Notes under the pieces: generated by a model
What the model was told of the DNA's origin: nothing
The model's input: only the letters and a program-made list of their open reading frames with translations
The model's database searches: none
Origin: Gigaspora rosea
Taxonomy: Eukaryota > Glomeromycota > Glomeromycetes > Diversisporales > Gigasporaceae
Length of the DNA stretch: 64,000 bases
Reading direction: 5' to 3'
Assembly: GCA_003550325.1 (NCBI GenBank)
Contig: QKWP01000510.1
Location: 155,948 to 219,947, forward strand
Shown here: positions 22,015-34,060 of the stretch, piece by piece
Layout: every line of letters starts with the position of its first letter
Position numbering within the stretch: position 1 is the first letter of the stretch
Made by a program: the position numbers and the translations under genes

Positions 22015-23609
22015 ATGAATATCCAACTGGTTCCAGATTGGAAAATTAAGTTTCTAAAAGGAGGCTGTCATGCATTAAGATGTGGTGTACATGAGTGTAT
22101 GAAGTATTTAAACAAATCTTGTACGAGAACTCAAATTGTCGATATCGAAATAGCAAGGGCTATTCAGACAATCTCAGCTGAAGAATTATGTTTAATAAAA
22201 CATCTTCTTGAAAATTATCGCCAAATAACAGAGAAGCAGTTAAAAGAGATTCAAGAAGAAAGTGAAAAAGAGAAGAGCGAAAGAGTGAAAACACAACGAA
22301 GAAAGAAGATTTTATTAAATGCAGAGTGTGGTACAGTCGACTATGGCATAGAAGAGATAGAAGAGAGTGTCTCAGAAAACATAGAAGAACATTTAAAAAG
22401 GAAAAATTCATTAATTATAGAATGTAAAACAGTTAATCATGGAGTAGAAAAGATGGAAGATATCATTCCAGCAGTTAAGGAAAGTAGTAGAGGTAATCCA
22501 ACAAAAGTAGTAATAGAAGAAAAGATGAACATAGACTGCCAAACAATTATCGAACAAAAGAAGAAACCAGAAGATATTATGTTAGTAAACAAGGAGAACA
22601 ATAAATTGGATGTAACAAAATCTATAGTAAAGGAAAGAATGAACATAGATTACCAAGAAATGTCAACACAAGATGAAGAAGAAAATTTGAAAAGGAGTGC
22701 GAGAAATATCGAAGACGTAGAATTGTTACAACAACAAGTAGAAACAGAGCTTAATAGAGATGCCAAGGTGTGGAAGAGTAAGCCGAAAGGAAGTTACACT
22801 GTATGGGATATTCCATCTGATATCTCGCCACGAAAACTAAAGAAAGAATTAAGTTTTTTCAGATATATTTCAATTATTCAATAGAAAGGAAGAACTTCAA
22901 GTAGTGCAGCACAGGTGCAAGTTATTTTTAAGAATATAAAAAGAAAACAAGATTGGGAAAACAAGTGGGCAGTTCCAATAGCAAATGGAAGGTTGTTGAG
23001 AATGTCTCCAGAGGTGTTTGACAAGGAAGTGCTTGTCAAGAGAAATCAGTATAAAACAAGAGTAACGAACATACCAAAGTATGCAATTGATGCTTTATTA
23101 CTAAGACAACTTAGTAGAGTGAAAGCAAAATCAGTTTATATTACAAACAATAGTAATGGTAATCAAAGAAAAGTAGCAGAGGTATATTTCGAGTCAGAGG
23201 AGGATTTAAGAAAAGCATGGATGTCTGAAGTGTATTATTATAACACTAAGCTTGAATAGTTAAAATTGAATAAGAGAAAAGAAATGGAGTTTGATAAAGA
23301 CAAAGAGTATGTACAACAGGTAGTAAGAGATAAAGGAAAAGGAAAATATATAGAAGAGAACAGAAGTAATACATTCGGGGAAAGGAGAAATTTTTGGAAG
23401 AGACAAGCAAGCAGAAAGAAAGAGAAATATATAGAACCAAGAGAAAGAATACAGAAAAGAAGAGAAGATTTTCAGCCAAGCAAAGCTCGTTGTGCAATAA
23501 ACAAATTTGTACCAACGAAGGGCACAGTGAAGAGTTAGTTAATGAAGAAATTCGTTTGAAGTTCAATGAGCTAGAAAGATTGATTAAGGGTCTAGTAAGG
23601 CCAAATTAA
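22015..23609 (+). pseudogene. ORF1 of the RNase H LINE, broken
   Basis: One reading frame is interrupted by TAG at 22882 (after FRYISIIQ) and TAG at 23257 (after NTKLE), then shifts near 23520 into the frame ending VNEEIRLKFNELERLIKGLV. The first 220 residues form a charged helix-rich region. Next comes an RRM-like segment (YTVWDIPSDISPRKLKKEL ... VQVIFKNIKRKQDW) and a second similar fold (TRVTNIPKYAIDALLLRQL ... VAEVYFESEEDLRKAW). A Lys/Arg-rich tail follows. ORF1 proteins of LINEs bind the element RNA, and RRM-like folds are usual. The first stop probably replaces Trp in an IQWKGRTSS-like segment. Confidence 0.65.
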
Positions 23610-23639
23610 TCCTAATAGCCGCACCAGTTGAATTAAAGG

Positions 23640-26600
23640 AAAATAGTAGGCGAACAGAGCCTACTACACAAAATAGCGCAAACAAGTCAACTATTATTGC
23701 GCAAAAACAAGAAGTTGTGATTAAAGTAGCATGCCACAATATTAATGGGATTAAAAATAATAGAGGCAAATTAGAAGCATTACTAGGTTGAGCATGTGAA
23801 AAGGACATTGAAATATTAGGGATAGTAGAGACGAATGCAAATGAAAAGAATTTGAAGTATCTGTTGGAAGGAAAGAATTTTAAGGGTTTCTGGACAAGGG
23901 ACGAGATTAAAAAAAGGAAAGGGTCAGGTGTCGGCATATTGGTTAGTAAAAGGTGGGAAAGGCATTTAGGAAAAGTCATACGGTTTGAGGAGTATATGAT
24001 AGAAGCAAGATTTTACTTTAGAAAGTTCAAGTTGATCATAATAGTAGTCTATATTCCTCCCAATGACAAGGAAGTTGCAAAAAAGATTCAGCAAAAAGTG
24101 GTTACGAAATTTTTGGAGCGTTCTACCAATGCACATTTTATAGTGATGGGTGATTTCAATCACATAGTAGATAAGGAGCTTGATAGGGTGGGACCAAGCG
24201 GAGTTACATCAACGAAGCTCTTACTATTACATAAATGGTTTAAAAATCAGGGATTTATTGATGCTTTTAGAGTGTTAAATCCTGGCTTTAAGAAGTTCAC
24301 CTGGCCTGGTCAAGATACAAAGTCCAGAATTGATCAGATCTGGATATCGGAAGATTTGAGCCTTGGGCTATGCAAGGCTAAAATTAAAGAAGCTGAAGTA
24401 ATCACAGCAAGTGACCACGAAATAGTAACAGCAGAGATTTCATGTAAGTGATGGATAAAGTTATATAATTTGATGGAGGAAAAAAGAAAAACTCCAGCAA
24501 GAGTAGTGTACATGTATGATAAAGCAATAAAGGAGAATTGGGAGAACTATCAAAATGACCTTGAGGTGTTCTTAAAGAAAAACAAGGGCTTAAGTAATTG
24601 TTTTGAAAACGAATCAAAAGATAGCATCAATACCATATGGGACATTATTTACAATAGTGTCAAGTATGCTGCAAACAAGAACTTACCCAAAAAGAAGATA
24701 GTCAAGGAGGAGAGTAGCAAGAAACAGAAACCTCAGAAAACAAAATTGCACAAAACATGTATACAGTTGAGTAAAATTATAAGTAAAATCAGGAAGGTTG
24801 TGACAGGTAAACGTGTTTTTTGGAACCTAGAAGAGATAAACAAAGAAATTGTAGCAATAAATAGAAAGGGTAATTGCAAAGTACTAGTAGTAAAATCAGA
24901 TAATGGAAAAGAGCTCGTATTGTGGCTACAACATGCAAAGTTGAAGTGGAAAGGGCTAAGAGCACAAGAGAAGATTAAGTTCGAGAAACAGTCAGAAAAA
25001 GAGATAAGAGATGCAATTGACAGAAGGTGTAAAAGACTTGATGGTGATATTGGAAAGATGTTGATTAGTTTGCTTGAAAAACCAACCAATAAAATAAAAA
25101 TTGATAGAGTGCTCGAACAAAAAGGAGATAGTTGGGGTTTAATAAATACACCAGAGCTAGTACTAGAAAAAACAAGAGATTATTTTTGTAACCAATTTAG
25201 AGAAAGGGAGGTTGTACTAGATGAGGAGGTGTTCGAAAAGTTTTATAGGCCGTTGAAAGAGGTGAAAGTTGAATGGTACAATGATCTTGAAAAAGAGATT
25301 TCGGAAGAGGAGTGGTCGAATACAGTAAGAGAGATGAAGAGTAATACAGCTGCAGAAATTTCGGGAATAGGATATGTGTTGATTAAAAATGTTAGCAAAG
25401 TAACACAGAAAAAGTTTACAAGACTTGCTAGCTTGTGCATGAAATATAGCTGTATACCTGACAAGTGGAAGGTTGCGCAAATCTACCCGATTCCAAAGAG
25501 TGAAGATTGGGGTTATCAATTAAACAATATATGGCCTATAGCGCTTCTAGAGACATTTAGAAAATGTTTAACAAAAATCGTAACTAAAAGACTATCCAAA
25601 ATAATAGTCGAAAAGGAGATATTGAAAAGGCCAAATTTTGCTGGACTACCCAATTAGAACTTTAAGATTTGCACTACAGAGAGTTAAGCTGCCAGAACAA
25701 GTAATTAGGTTCGTGGTAGATCTATTTAAAGGTAGAAAAGTTAAAGTTTTGACTGAATTTGGCGCAACAAAAGAATTTGAAGCAAGAGACGGTATCGAAC
25801 AAGGTGAAACAATCTCTCCTTTAATATGGAGAATTTTTTATGATCCGCGTCTTCGACGGATACAAGATGATGCTGAACTTGGTTATAGAGTTCAACAAGA
25901 TGAGCTGTTAGATATTAGAACAAACTCAGTAAAAGTAAATAAAGTGTAGCAAGCAGCAGTAGCTTTTGCTGATGACACTACATGGATAGCTAGGAGTAAG
26001 AACCAGATGGAAAAGTTAATTCAAATCTCGCAAAGGTTCTTTAAGTTTAACGATATTCATATTAACAGCAAGAAGTCCAAGCTACTTGTTATAAATACTA
26101 GTATCCAGAAGGAAGAGAGATATATTAAAATTGGCAAGGAGCAAGTTCAAGCGGAAAATAAGAAATCGTTAGTTCGGGTGCTCGGAATTTGGCTAAGTAG
26201 TGGCACTAACGAACAGCAGTTAGAGAAAAAAGCAAAGTTGGTAGTAAGATAGTTTATGTGGGCAATACGTCACAAGAAGATGACTATAAGCCAGCTAATT
26301 TATACGAACAATGCATGCCTAGTACCAAAATTAGCTTACTTATTACAGACTACCAAATTATCTCAGGCGAGAATTGAAAAAATTCACCAACCTGTTGTGA
26401 GGCTTATTAAAAATAAAATTGGGTTGTCTGCAACGACTGGGAACTATATTTTAACACATCAAGGTTTAGGAAGATATAGATTGCTAGGACACGAAGTGTT
26501 AAGTCAACAAGTAGTAAGCTTGCAGAATAGACTCAATAGTGTGGATCAGGTTGGCAAACTCACGAGATTAAGAGTTAAACAAGGATATGCCTTAGCAGGT

Positions 26601-28813
26601 CTAGTAACAGAGCAGTGGGAGAATTCCAAAAATCGCAGCTTACAAAAAATTTGGAAAAATAATTTAGCATGTCAGATTTTGGTCAAAGCTAAAGAAATAG
26701 GAATTTCTATCAGAATGGCGAAGAGATTATGAAGTGTTCCTGGTTTCGGACCAACGATAGAAGAATTGGTGGGAGAGAGAATTTTCGCTAAGGCATATGA
26801 AAGTATTAAGGAGTACAACCTTTATTACATTAATCAGTTGATTGAAGAAAATGGTGTTAAAATGATAACTTGGAACAAATTTCGTGCTTTGAGAGCCAAA
26901 TCTTCGCGTGGAAGAAAAGCGAAATGGTTTGAAGAAATAGAGAAGAAACTTATTAAACACCAGAGCACGAGGATAGTAGATGAGAGGTTTCAAGTTCAGG
27001 CAGAGAATGTTTTGTCAATGAAAACTTATGCATCGAAATTGTCAGAAGACAAAAGGAAGCATGAGTGAGTTGTACTAAATAACGAAAAAAGAGAGTCAGT
27101 TATAGGAAAAGTTAGAGAAAAGAAGAAGAAGAAGCTGCTAGTGGAAAGCTGGTCAATGGATGAAGATAAAGAAAATAGAGTTCCCAAAGATGCAAAAATG
27201 TCGAGTTCTAAAAAAGGTCAAAATAAAAGTAAAGCAGATTTGTTTTAGGTTAAAAAAGAAAACCTAATAGGAGTAGTACCAAAATTGGGTATTAAGCATG
27301 GTATGAAAGTCCCAGTAATTACAAAAGAAATAGTAGGTTTTAAGGTAGAAAACGAAGGAAAAGAGATACTCAAATCTGAGACAAGAATGGAGGATAATAT
27401 ACAAGTTTTTAGCCATGAAGAGTGTTTAATTAAGCAACAAGGTTTTGAAAGAGATTTAGAAGAGGAATTATTGGGACAGCTGAAAATTTTGACTAGAAGG
27501 TGGCAGCCTAGCTACTGTTTTTACACAGATGGTTCGTTAGTAAAGAGAGGTGGCTCTACTGCAATGGGTGCAAGTTGGATATTGGAAGATGAAGAGAACG
27601 AGAGTAGTATAATAGAAGGGAAAGAAAAGTTTTTAAGGTGACCGTCGTCGACAAAGGCAGAATTAGTTGCAGTATTAATGGTAGTGTTAGTATCATTGAG
27701 TAACAGTAGAATAGCAATTAAATTAGATAGTGCTGCTGCAATTGCAAGTCTAGAATGCACAACCAGATTAGATGATGTTAAAAGTTGGGGTAGGAAAAAG
27801 AATTATAAGTTAGTATCCAAAATCAAAGACTTGTGCAAGTCGAAAGGTATTAGATTGGACTTGATTAAGGTTAAGACTCATAGCAAGATTCGGTGGAATG
27901 AGAAAGCCGATGAATTAGCAAAAGAAGGAGCATCGTTAAAGAGAGCTTCAGATTTGAAATTAGAAGGCAATTGTAGATATCCGTACAAGATGTATTGGAT
28001 GGAGCTACCAGTAGAAGAACCGGCGAGAAACCAAATATGAGACTCGGAGCAGAATGGAGAAGCTCAAGTGTAATGCAGTCTTTTGAGGAAGACAGTGAGC
28101 TGAGGCATCATTGGTCAAGGTTCTGGAAACAGAACAGGCAAAGAACAGGAGTAAAATGCAAGTCACTTGAAGCAAGTGGTAGGATGGCTTTTAGGCTCAA
28201 ATGCTTGAGTAATGAAGTGCCGGTTTTGACCTTATTTAGAAAAAGAAAACCTGAAATATATAGCACGAGTACTTGTGTTGCCTGTCAGGAGGAAGACGAG
28301 ACTCTCGATCATTTGACAGTATGTAAAATGTATGATTGGTACTGGGAGACGATTGAGGAGGTTGCTAGTGAAGGTGCATAAAAGAAACTTGACGATTCAA
28401 GTAAGGTTTTATTACCCAAGCCCGAGTTTAAGAAGATTATTTTTGGCCCGACAAGTGAAATAAGAAGAAGCTGGTGGAAGAGTCATATTAGGGGTTTGCT
28501 TATTAATAATATAGTAGACAAGTTATGTGAAGCTAAGATCAAAGTCTATCGATGCTTGGATTTTTATTCTAGAATCGTTGAGGAGTGTTTTTACGAAGAA
28601 ATTTGGCAAAGACGATGTAAAGAAGTAAATCAGTGGGAGAAAGTTAACGGAATTTCAAGAAATGACAAGCGCAAGAAGTGTGACAAAGGGTTTTCTTCGA
28701 GGAAAGTTACGCCTTCTAATAGAATTCTAGGTGAAGGAAGTTTGTTGAATAATGAAGTTAAAGATGATTACCGTCAAAGAAGGAAAGATTTAGTTGAAAG
28801 TTTGTTTTCTTAA
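23640..28813 (+). pseudogene. ORF2 of the RNase H LINE (EN-RT-RH), broken
   Basis: The AP endonuclease shows HNINGIKNNRGKL, VVYIPPND, VMGDFNHIV, SRIDQIWI and ASDHEIV. The RT shows IYPIPKSEDW, IEQGETISPLIWRIFYDPRL and the catalytic box FADDT at about 25965. The RNase H carries its acidic residues in FYTDGS, STKAELVA, LDSAAAI and NEKADELAKEG. A zinc-binding CVACQ ... HLTVC ends the protein. About 60 residues between AGLPN (25657) and LQRVKLPEQV are missing, which removes the RT motif A Asp. In-frame stops are all TAG or TGA: TGA after EALLG, TAG before QAAVAFADD, TAG before FMWAI, TGA after MAKRL, TGA after KRKHE, TAG after ADLF and TGA before PSSTKAEL. Several stand where Trp is expected. One more frameshift lies near 28000. 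Confidence 0.75.
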
Positions 28814-29343
28814 GGGGTAGAAGATAGAATTGTAAATGGTGTTGTACCATTTTGGTTTGGTTTGTAAGATAGCCAAGTAGCCAAGATAAAATTTCTGGGT
28901 CATATGTGACTTAGTGCGACAGGTCGCATCTGGGTACAGATTAAGATAGCCGGATGATGCCAGGCTTGCAATTGCAAAGTAGTAACTACTAGAATTAGCT
29001 TAATTAGTTGATTCAATTTGTATTTAAGCACCGACAAGACTGTCAAAGAAATAAAAAAAAATAAAAAATTTCCGGAAATGAACCGGAAAGAGTCGCTTAC
29101 TAAGTGTTTTTATTTACTAACTTATCTTTAAGGTCTAATGGTACAAAGCAATGGAATAATTTTAACTCCATTTATTCAATTGCCACCAAATCTTTATAAT
29201 AAAAATTCAGATAATAATTTGGTCTGTTTATTAAATTAGTACCATATTAAGACATAGAGCATTTACCAGTTCTGTTTCTGTAAGAAGAGCTAGTGATGCA
29301 AAATGAAAGTTCATTTTTAACTTTATTTAATCCACTATTGTGA

Positions 29344-29999
29344 CCCTGAGTCGGATAGCACAGTAGTTAGTGCTCCGGGGTCTTATTCACAAGGTGCTGG
29401 TTTGAGTCTAGTGGATGACAGAAAATGTGTTAGGACCACAAATAATAAAGGATCTATGATGAGGCGTTTAACATCTCTACTGTTTCCAGACATGGTACTA
29501 CAGCAATAATGAGTTGCATAACATAGCCATGGGGTTATGCGACATCCAGAAAAGGAAAAAAATCTGACAAGAAATGTCGTAAATATAAGGACCATCCACT
29601 ATAAAAAGAATAGGATAAATATGAACAGAAGACCAGGATATGGACCAAATTGAAAGTACCGACCAATTCAGGACCAATTCAGAAAATAAGAAAAAAAGCT
29701 GGAACCTAACGCTACACCGACCGAAAATAAAAAAGTGGCTCTCGGGCAGACGAAAAACAGTCGATCAAGATAGCATACCAGAGAATATGTAGTTCCTTAA
29801 AGTTATCTAGGATCCAAATAGATACGGGGCACCAGACATGGTGGGCTTGCTGGAATCAGCCAGGAAAAATGGATGATTGGAGAGAGGTTTAGATTAGGAT
29901 AATCCTACTATATATGTAAATAGACCTTTAAAATAATGAATTAATAAACAGAGTGCCAGCTATGCCCTTGGGGTTCTGCCAAGGTTAAAATAAAAAAAA
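29344..29999 (+). mobile_element. tRNA-headed SINE, copy 1, with LINE-like tail
   Basis: The head has RNA polymerase III promoter-like boxes: an A box in GGATAGCACAGTAGTTAGTG (29353-29372) and a B box GGTTTGAGTC at about 29399, spaced as in tRNA genes. The same head and following 150 bp recur inverted at 37165-37346, where the B box is GGTTCGAGTC. The 3' end (29951-29999) is GAGTGCCAGC, a 6-bp stem (CCTTGG at 29966, CCAAGG at 29979, 7-nt loop), then GTTAAAATAAAAAAAA. LINE D (63255-63308) and LINE C (45650-45696) end in a similar pattern. The 29600-29930 middle is non-coding and assigned here only by position, so the SINE may be shorter. It is not a functional tRNA; no acceptor stem pairs. Confidence 0.65.
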
Positions 30000-30094
30000 T
30001 TCACTATTGCAAATTCTTTCTGATACATTATTAGATAATAATAGTTTTAGTTAGTTTATTAAACAAGTTTGTAATGTATTAAATGCTAAATACT

Positions 30095-30386
30095 GGGGTC
30101 GTCTAAAGCCATGAACCCATGTGACATTTTCGTGTAAATCAACCAAATAGAATCGCGAAATTTTGTTTACACAGATCAGCCCGAAGAAGTCAAAAAACAA
30201 AAAAAACGCAAGAACATAAAAACGGCATTCTAAACCTATCTTGGGCCATTAATAAAAAATGTCGGGAAGGTAATTTTATCTATATTGGTCCTAACTCTAA
30301 CCCCGACCCTAATGCTAAACAGACTCTAATACGAATTTAACTAAAATTTCAAAAAGTCACGTGGGTACATGGCTTTAGCCATCCCC
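30095..30386. mobile_element. MITE family T, copy 1 (292 bp, 8-bp duplication)
   Basis: The ends GGGGTCGTCTAAAGCC and (inverted) GGGGATGGCTAAAGCC match, and the similarity continues for about 31 bp (ATGAACCCATGTGAC / ATGTACCCACGTGAC). TAAATACT and TAAATATT flank the ends (30087-30094, 30387-30394), an 8-bp duplication with one change, as in hAT elements. The interior holds a degenerate telomere-like tract (30290-30316). A related copy is at 46086-46388. Confidence 0.75.
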
Positions 30387-30627
30387 TAAATATTTACCAA
30401 ATCTTTTCATTTTTAAATTTATTCAATTTATCAATTTCAAATTTATATAATAAAGCACCAATTAATGTTTTTTATTAGTTGATCCAATTAATAATAAATT
30501 ATTATTTAAAATTTACTTTTCTTATTAATTTTTTTTTTCAAAACGCATCTAAGCGTACTTTATTTATATACATATTAATTTACAAAATTATACAGAAAGT
30601 TCTATGAAGTCAAGAATGTTTTTGCCG

Positions 30628-33600
30628 CTACCCGGCTTTTTGCGGCCTATGGCCAAGGATTCTATATAAAAGGTTAATTTCAAACTTTAACTTGATCCTA
30701 ATTATATTAGCAATTGCTGTTTGAGGGATAACATTATCACCCCATTTGGCTTGCGTATACCAGCACCAAATCTCATAGATGCAGATGATGTGTAACCAAA
30801 TTGCAGTTTTGCGTTTCTTGTTTTCTTTAATATTGGTAGCTTTGAAGATATCGTCTAATGTTCGAGGAATTGAGTCCTCTTCCGATGTCTTCAGGACTTT
30901 GTAGACAGTTTCCCAGATAACTTTGCTTAGAGGACACTTTAAAGCAAAATGTTCGATGGTTTGCGTATGGTAGGGGCAATTAGGGCAGTCCCCAATGCCA
31001 TTGGGATCGATGTGCACTAATCGGTACCCTAGAGGTAAGGCCCTGTGCATAAGGCGCCAAAAAATGGCCTTCTTCTTGTTAAGACTCCATTTGGATTTGA
31101 TCCATTTAAATTGAGAATGGTTTTGATCTGTGTTGCTTGAGGGAACCGATGGTTCGTATAGACTTTTTAGGGCCATGCGAACAGTAAAATGTTGACCCTC
31201 TATTTCACCTATTTTGAAATTACTAGGTTCCCATGGCCAGGTACCTGTTGTTTCGATTTTACCCTTAAATCTTTTCCAGGCATTTAGGTATGGTCTCCAT
31301 CTTTCCGGCCAACCTTTGGTCTTGCAAGGAATTTGTGATAGTGCCTCTCTGACTGTAATATTCCTTCTGTTACGGATTTCTGCTGTGATTATCTTTCTTT
31401 CTGTTCTTGCCCATAAAGCGCTGCTAGATAGTAACTTGATCCAGATTGAGAGGATTCTGGCATCGAGCATGTCCTTGAGAATTGGAGCTGATAGACCACC
31501 CTTTTCATACCCAAGTTGGAATGTTGAGTATTGGGGGAGCATACGTGAATTATTCTTAACCCATTTTATTATAAGTGAGTCGATTTCTTTAAGTTGTCCT
31601 CTTGATGGCGGGAGGAGATAGGCCAGGTACCAGATCTTGGAAATAAGAAGTGTTTTGGCTGCAAGAATCTTTCCTCTAAATGACAAGTTTCTTTTGGAGA
31701 GCTCTTCGATCTTGTTCTTGATTTTTTTTGTCATTTCACTCCAGAGGGTTTTGCTAGGGTTACCCTTGATGTCTACACTGTATCCAAGGAATGTAAAGTA
31801 TTCCTGGTCATTGGTTGGGGTTTTAAAATTATGTTGCTCTGAGAGTTCGACTCTGCTGGCATTGTTTGTTATTGGTATAAGGATTGACTTATGTTTGTTG
31901 ATGACTGCATTTGAGGCTTTTTCATAGTCACTGAAAATTTTGAGAAGTGTTGACCAGTCCGACGGAGAGCTAATCCCAATTGATAGATCGTCTGCATATG
32001 CTACAATTTTGACGTTTGTATCACTAATCGGGATGCCCCTAATGTTCTGAATGATGGTCTCTATTAGAGGGTTAATAGCCAGAACATAGAGGAGAGGAGA
32101 GAGCGGGTCTCCTTGTCTTACCCCTCTCTCCACTCTAATTGGTTCTGATATTTGACCTGAGTCAACTATGTGTGCAACTTGTGAGGAAAACAAGGCATTG
32201 ACGACCCTAATAAAGTTGTGGTCGAAGTTCATTCTTTCCAATACTATACGTATAAAGTCATGGCTAATCCTGTCAAATGCCTTCTGTTGGTCTAGCAAAA
32301 GAAGCCAGTGCTGTTTCGTTTGGTCCTTTTGATTTCTCAGTACTGTGAGGATATCCAGAGCTGAATCTGTGATCGACCTGTTGGCTATGAACGCCTGTTG
32401 AGCTGGACCTATGATTTCATTGCAGATTGGGTTGATTCTATTTGCTAGTATTTTCATGAAAATCTTTACATCAGCATTGACGAGCGAGATTGGTCTCCAG
32501 CTATTGATGCTCTCTAAATCATTGTTCTTTTTGGGGATCAAAGTGACCAAGCTTTTGCTCCAAGACTTGGGAATTTGGCCTTGTAAGAGGACCTCATTAA
32601 AGAGTTTGACTAGTATTGGAACAACGGCCTCTCTGGTGTCTTTGTAAAATTCATATGTAAGACCGTCAGAGCCCGGGGCCTTATTGTTTGGGAGTTTGTC
32701 AATTGTTTGGCGAATTTCCTCCTCTGTGATGGGTTTGATTAGTGCATGATTTTGTTCCGAAGAGACCTGTGCCAGGTTTTCCGTAAGTTGAAAAGCTACT
32801 TCTTTATCAATTGTTTCTTTTTTGTAGACTTCTTGGTAGAATTCTTTAATGTAGTTGAGTGTTTGTACCTGGGACGTCCCATTTGCGTCATTCGGATTCT
32901 TTACTTTTGAGCAGCTTGTTGTAGAGTGTTTTTTCTTATAGAGAGCAAAGAAGTATTTTGTTGACTTCTCTCCTTCTTCTATCCACTTGGCACTCGACCT
33001 GATACGCCACCTTTCTGAAAGAGATGCCAGTTCCTCTTGTAGCTTTAAGTTAAGGTCTTCGATAATGAGTTTGAGATCAGTTAAGACAGGGTTTTGGGCT
33101 ATCTTATTGTTCAAATTACAAAGTCTTTTGTGAAGCCTCTGGATGTTTTTTTCTGGAGGAGAACTGGGTTTATGGGCTCTTACTATAGATTGAATTGAGC
33201 ATTTGCAAAAGTCCCAGTTGGAGATGTTTTGGGTCTCTTGAAGTTCTTTCATTATACCAATTTTTAGTTCTGGAATGTCCCAGGATTTTCTATCGAACCT
33301 CCATTGAGCTCTGTTGGTGTGTGATGGCTTGAAGTTAAATTCCGATTCCACTAGTAAGTGGTCAGAATTCCCAAATTTTGTATTGGTATTTCTACAAAGA
33401 TGACTGTGACTTGCTTCTATAAAAATATAATCAAGGCGTGTTGCCATTCTTTGACCATTGTGTGTGGATTGGTAAAATGTGAGAAATGGGTTCTCTTTTG
33501 CAAACAGAACTGTATCAGTATAATCAACTAAAAGATTTTGTACAAGGTCCCTTGAGCGATCGGGTTGTGCTGGTGCGCTGCTTATTCTATCATTTTTTGG

Positions 33601-34017
33601 GTCCAGATTTGTGTTAAAATCACCAGCAATGATGCAGATTCTTCCCTCTGCTACAGGTGGAGTCCAATTTTCAAAGAAACGAACTCTGTCTTCGCCTCTG
33701 GGTGGAGCATAGATGTTTGTGATTTGAAATGGTTGTTGTTTAATTTCTGTATTGACTGTGATGATGCGACCATCTTGTGATTCTCTAACTGTAGTGAGCT
33801 CAATGTTTCTTCTACCTGCTAATATTGCAGTTTTTGAGGACCAGATTGAGCTGAATCCCCATTGTTGTGCTAAAAAGTTTCTTGTTTTAGTGTCTCTGAG
33901 ATTGGTTTCTTGAATTAAAATGATATCGAGGTTATAAGACTTTAAAAGTGTGAGTGTTCTCTGTGCCTTAGGTCTATTGTTTAGACCTTTTACGTTAAGT
34001 GTAGCGATTTTAAACAT
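30628..34017 (-). CDS. LINE B ORF2: endonuclease-reverse transcriptase, 1129 aa
   Basis: A single intact frame. The N-terminal AP-like endonuclease (about 1-235) shows FKIATLNVKGLNN, LIQETNL, IAGDFNTNLD, TRLDYIFIEA and SDHLLVES; it nicks the target DNA. The RT (about 430-760) shows NNKAPGSDGLTYEFYKD, TLIPKKN, WRPISLVNADVKIFMKILA, LLLDQQKAFDRISH with the motif A Asp, RGVRQGDPLSPLLYVLA and the catalytic AYADD. A C-terminal zinc-binding RT region (about 985-1070, zf-RVT type) has CPNCPYHTQTIEHFALKC. ORF2 starts at the ATG at 34017, 43 nt after the ORF1 stop, so translation probably depends on reinitiation. All catalytic residues I can check are present, so it could be active. Confidence 0.9.
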   Translation of the reverse strand: MFKIATLNVKGLNNRPKAQRTLTLLKSYNLDIILIQETNLRDTKTRNFLAQQWGFSSIWSSKTAILAGRRNIELTTVRESQDGRIITVNTEIKQQPFQITNIYAPPRGEDRVRFFENWTPPVAEGRICIIAGDFNTNLDPKNDRISSAPAQPDRSRDLVQNLLVDYTDTVLFAKENPFLTFYQSTHNGQRMATRLDYIFIEASHSHLCRNTNTKFGNSDHLLVESEFNFKPSHTNRAQWRFDRKSWDIPELKIGIMKELQETQNISNWDFCKCSIQSIVRAHKPSSPPEKNIQRLHKRLCNLNNKIAQNPVLTDLKLIIEDLNLKLQEELASLSERWRIRSSAKWIEEGEKSTKYFFALYKKKHSTTSCSKVKNPNDANGTSQVQTLNYIKEFYQEVYKKETIDKEVAFQLTENLAQVSSEQNHALIKPITEEEIRQTIDKLPNNKAPGSDGLTYEFYKDTREAVVPILVKLFNEVLLQGQIPKSWSKSLVTLIPKKNNDLESINSWRPISLVNADVKIFMKILANRINPICNEIIGPAQQAFIANRSITDSALDILTVLRNQKDQTKQHWLLLLDQQKAFDRISHDFIRIVLERMNFDHNFIRVVNALFSSQVAHIVDSGQISEPIRVERGVRQGDPLSPLLYVLAINPLIETIIQNIRGIPISDTNVKIVAYADDLSIGISSPSDWSTLLKIFSDYEKASNAVINKHKSILIPITNNASRVELSEQHNFKTPTNDQEYFTFLGYSVDIKGNPSKTLWSEMTKKIKNKIEELSKRNLSFRGKILAAKTLLISKIWYLAYLLPPSRGQLKEIDSLIIKWVKNNSRMLPQYSTFQLGYEKGGLSAPILKDMLDARILSIWIKLLSSSALWARTERKIITAEIRNRRNITVREALSQIPCKTKGWPERWRPYLNAWKRFKGKIETTGTWPWEPSNFKIGEIEGQHFTVRMALKSLYEPSVPSSNTDQNHSQFKWIKSKWSLNKKKAIFWRLMHRALPLGYRLVHIDPNGIGDCPNCPYHTQTIEHFALKCPLSKVIWETVYKVLKTSEEDSIPRTLDDIFKATNIKENKKRKTAIWLHIICIYEIWCWYTQAKWGDNVIPQTAIANIIRIKLKFEINLLYRILGHRPQKAG

Positions 34018-34060
34018 GAAAGAAAATAAGAGGGTTAGGCTACACTAAGAGGAAGTAGTC

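Larger units (their letters stand above)
21840..29064 (+). mobile_element. LINE with endonuclease, RT and RNase H, decayed
   Basis: The element runs from a non-coding leader (about 21840-22014) to an A-rich tail ending near 29064. Domain order is ORF1, AP endonuclease, RT, RNase H, then a CCHC-like C-terminus, as in LINEs of the I/Tad-like group. It is distinct from LINEs A-E, which lack RNase H. Both coding parts are broken; see the two pseudogene entries. Immediately after the tail lies TTTCCGGAAATGAACCGG, a near-copy of sequence found beside LINE B at 35804. The target duplication was not identified. Confidence 0.8.

Noticed and set aside
23640..28813. Altered genetic code (TGA or TAG read as Trp)
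   Set aside because: TGG is common in the same frames, host genes use TAA/TAG/TGA as stops, and both TAG and TGA would need reassignment. Decay explains it better.
29350..29415. Functional tRNA gene
   Set aside because: A and B boxes are present but no acceptor stem pairs, and the sequence recurs as a dispersed SINE.
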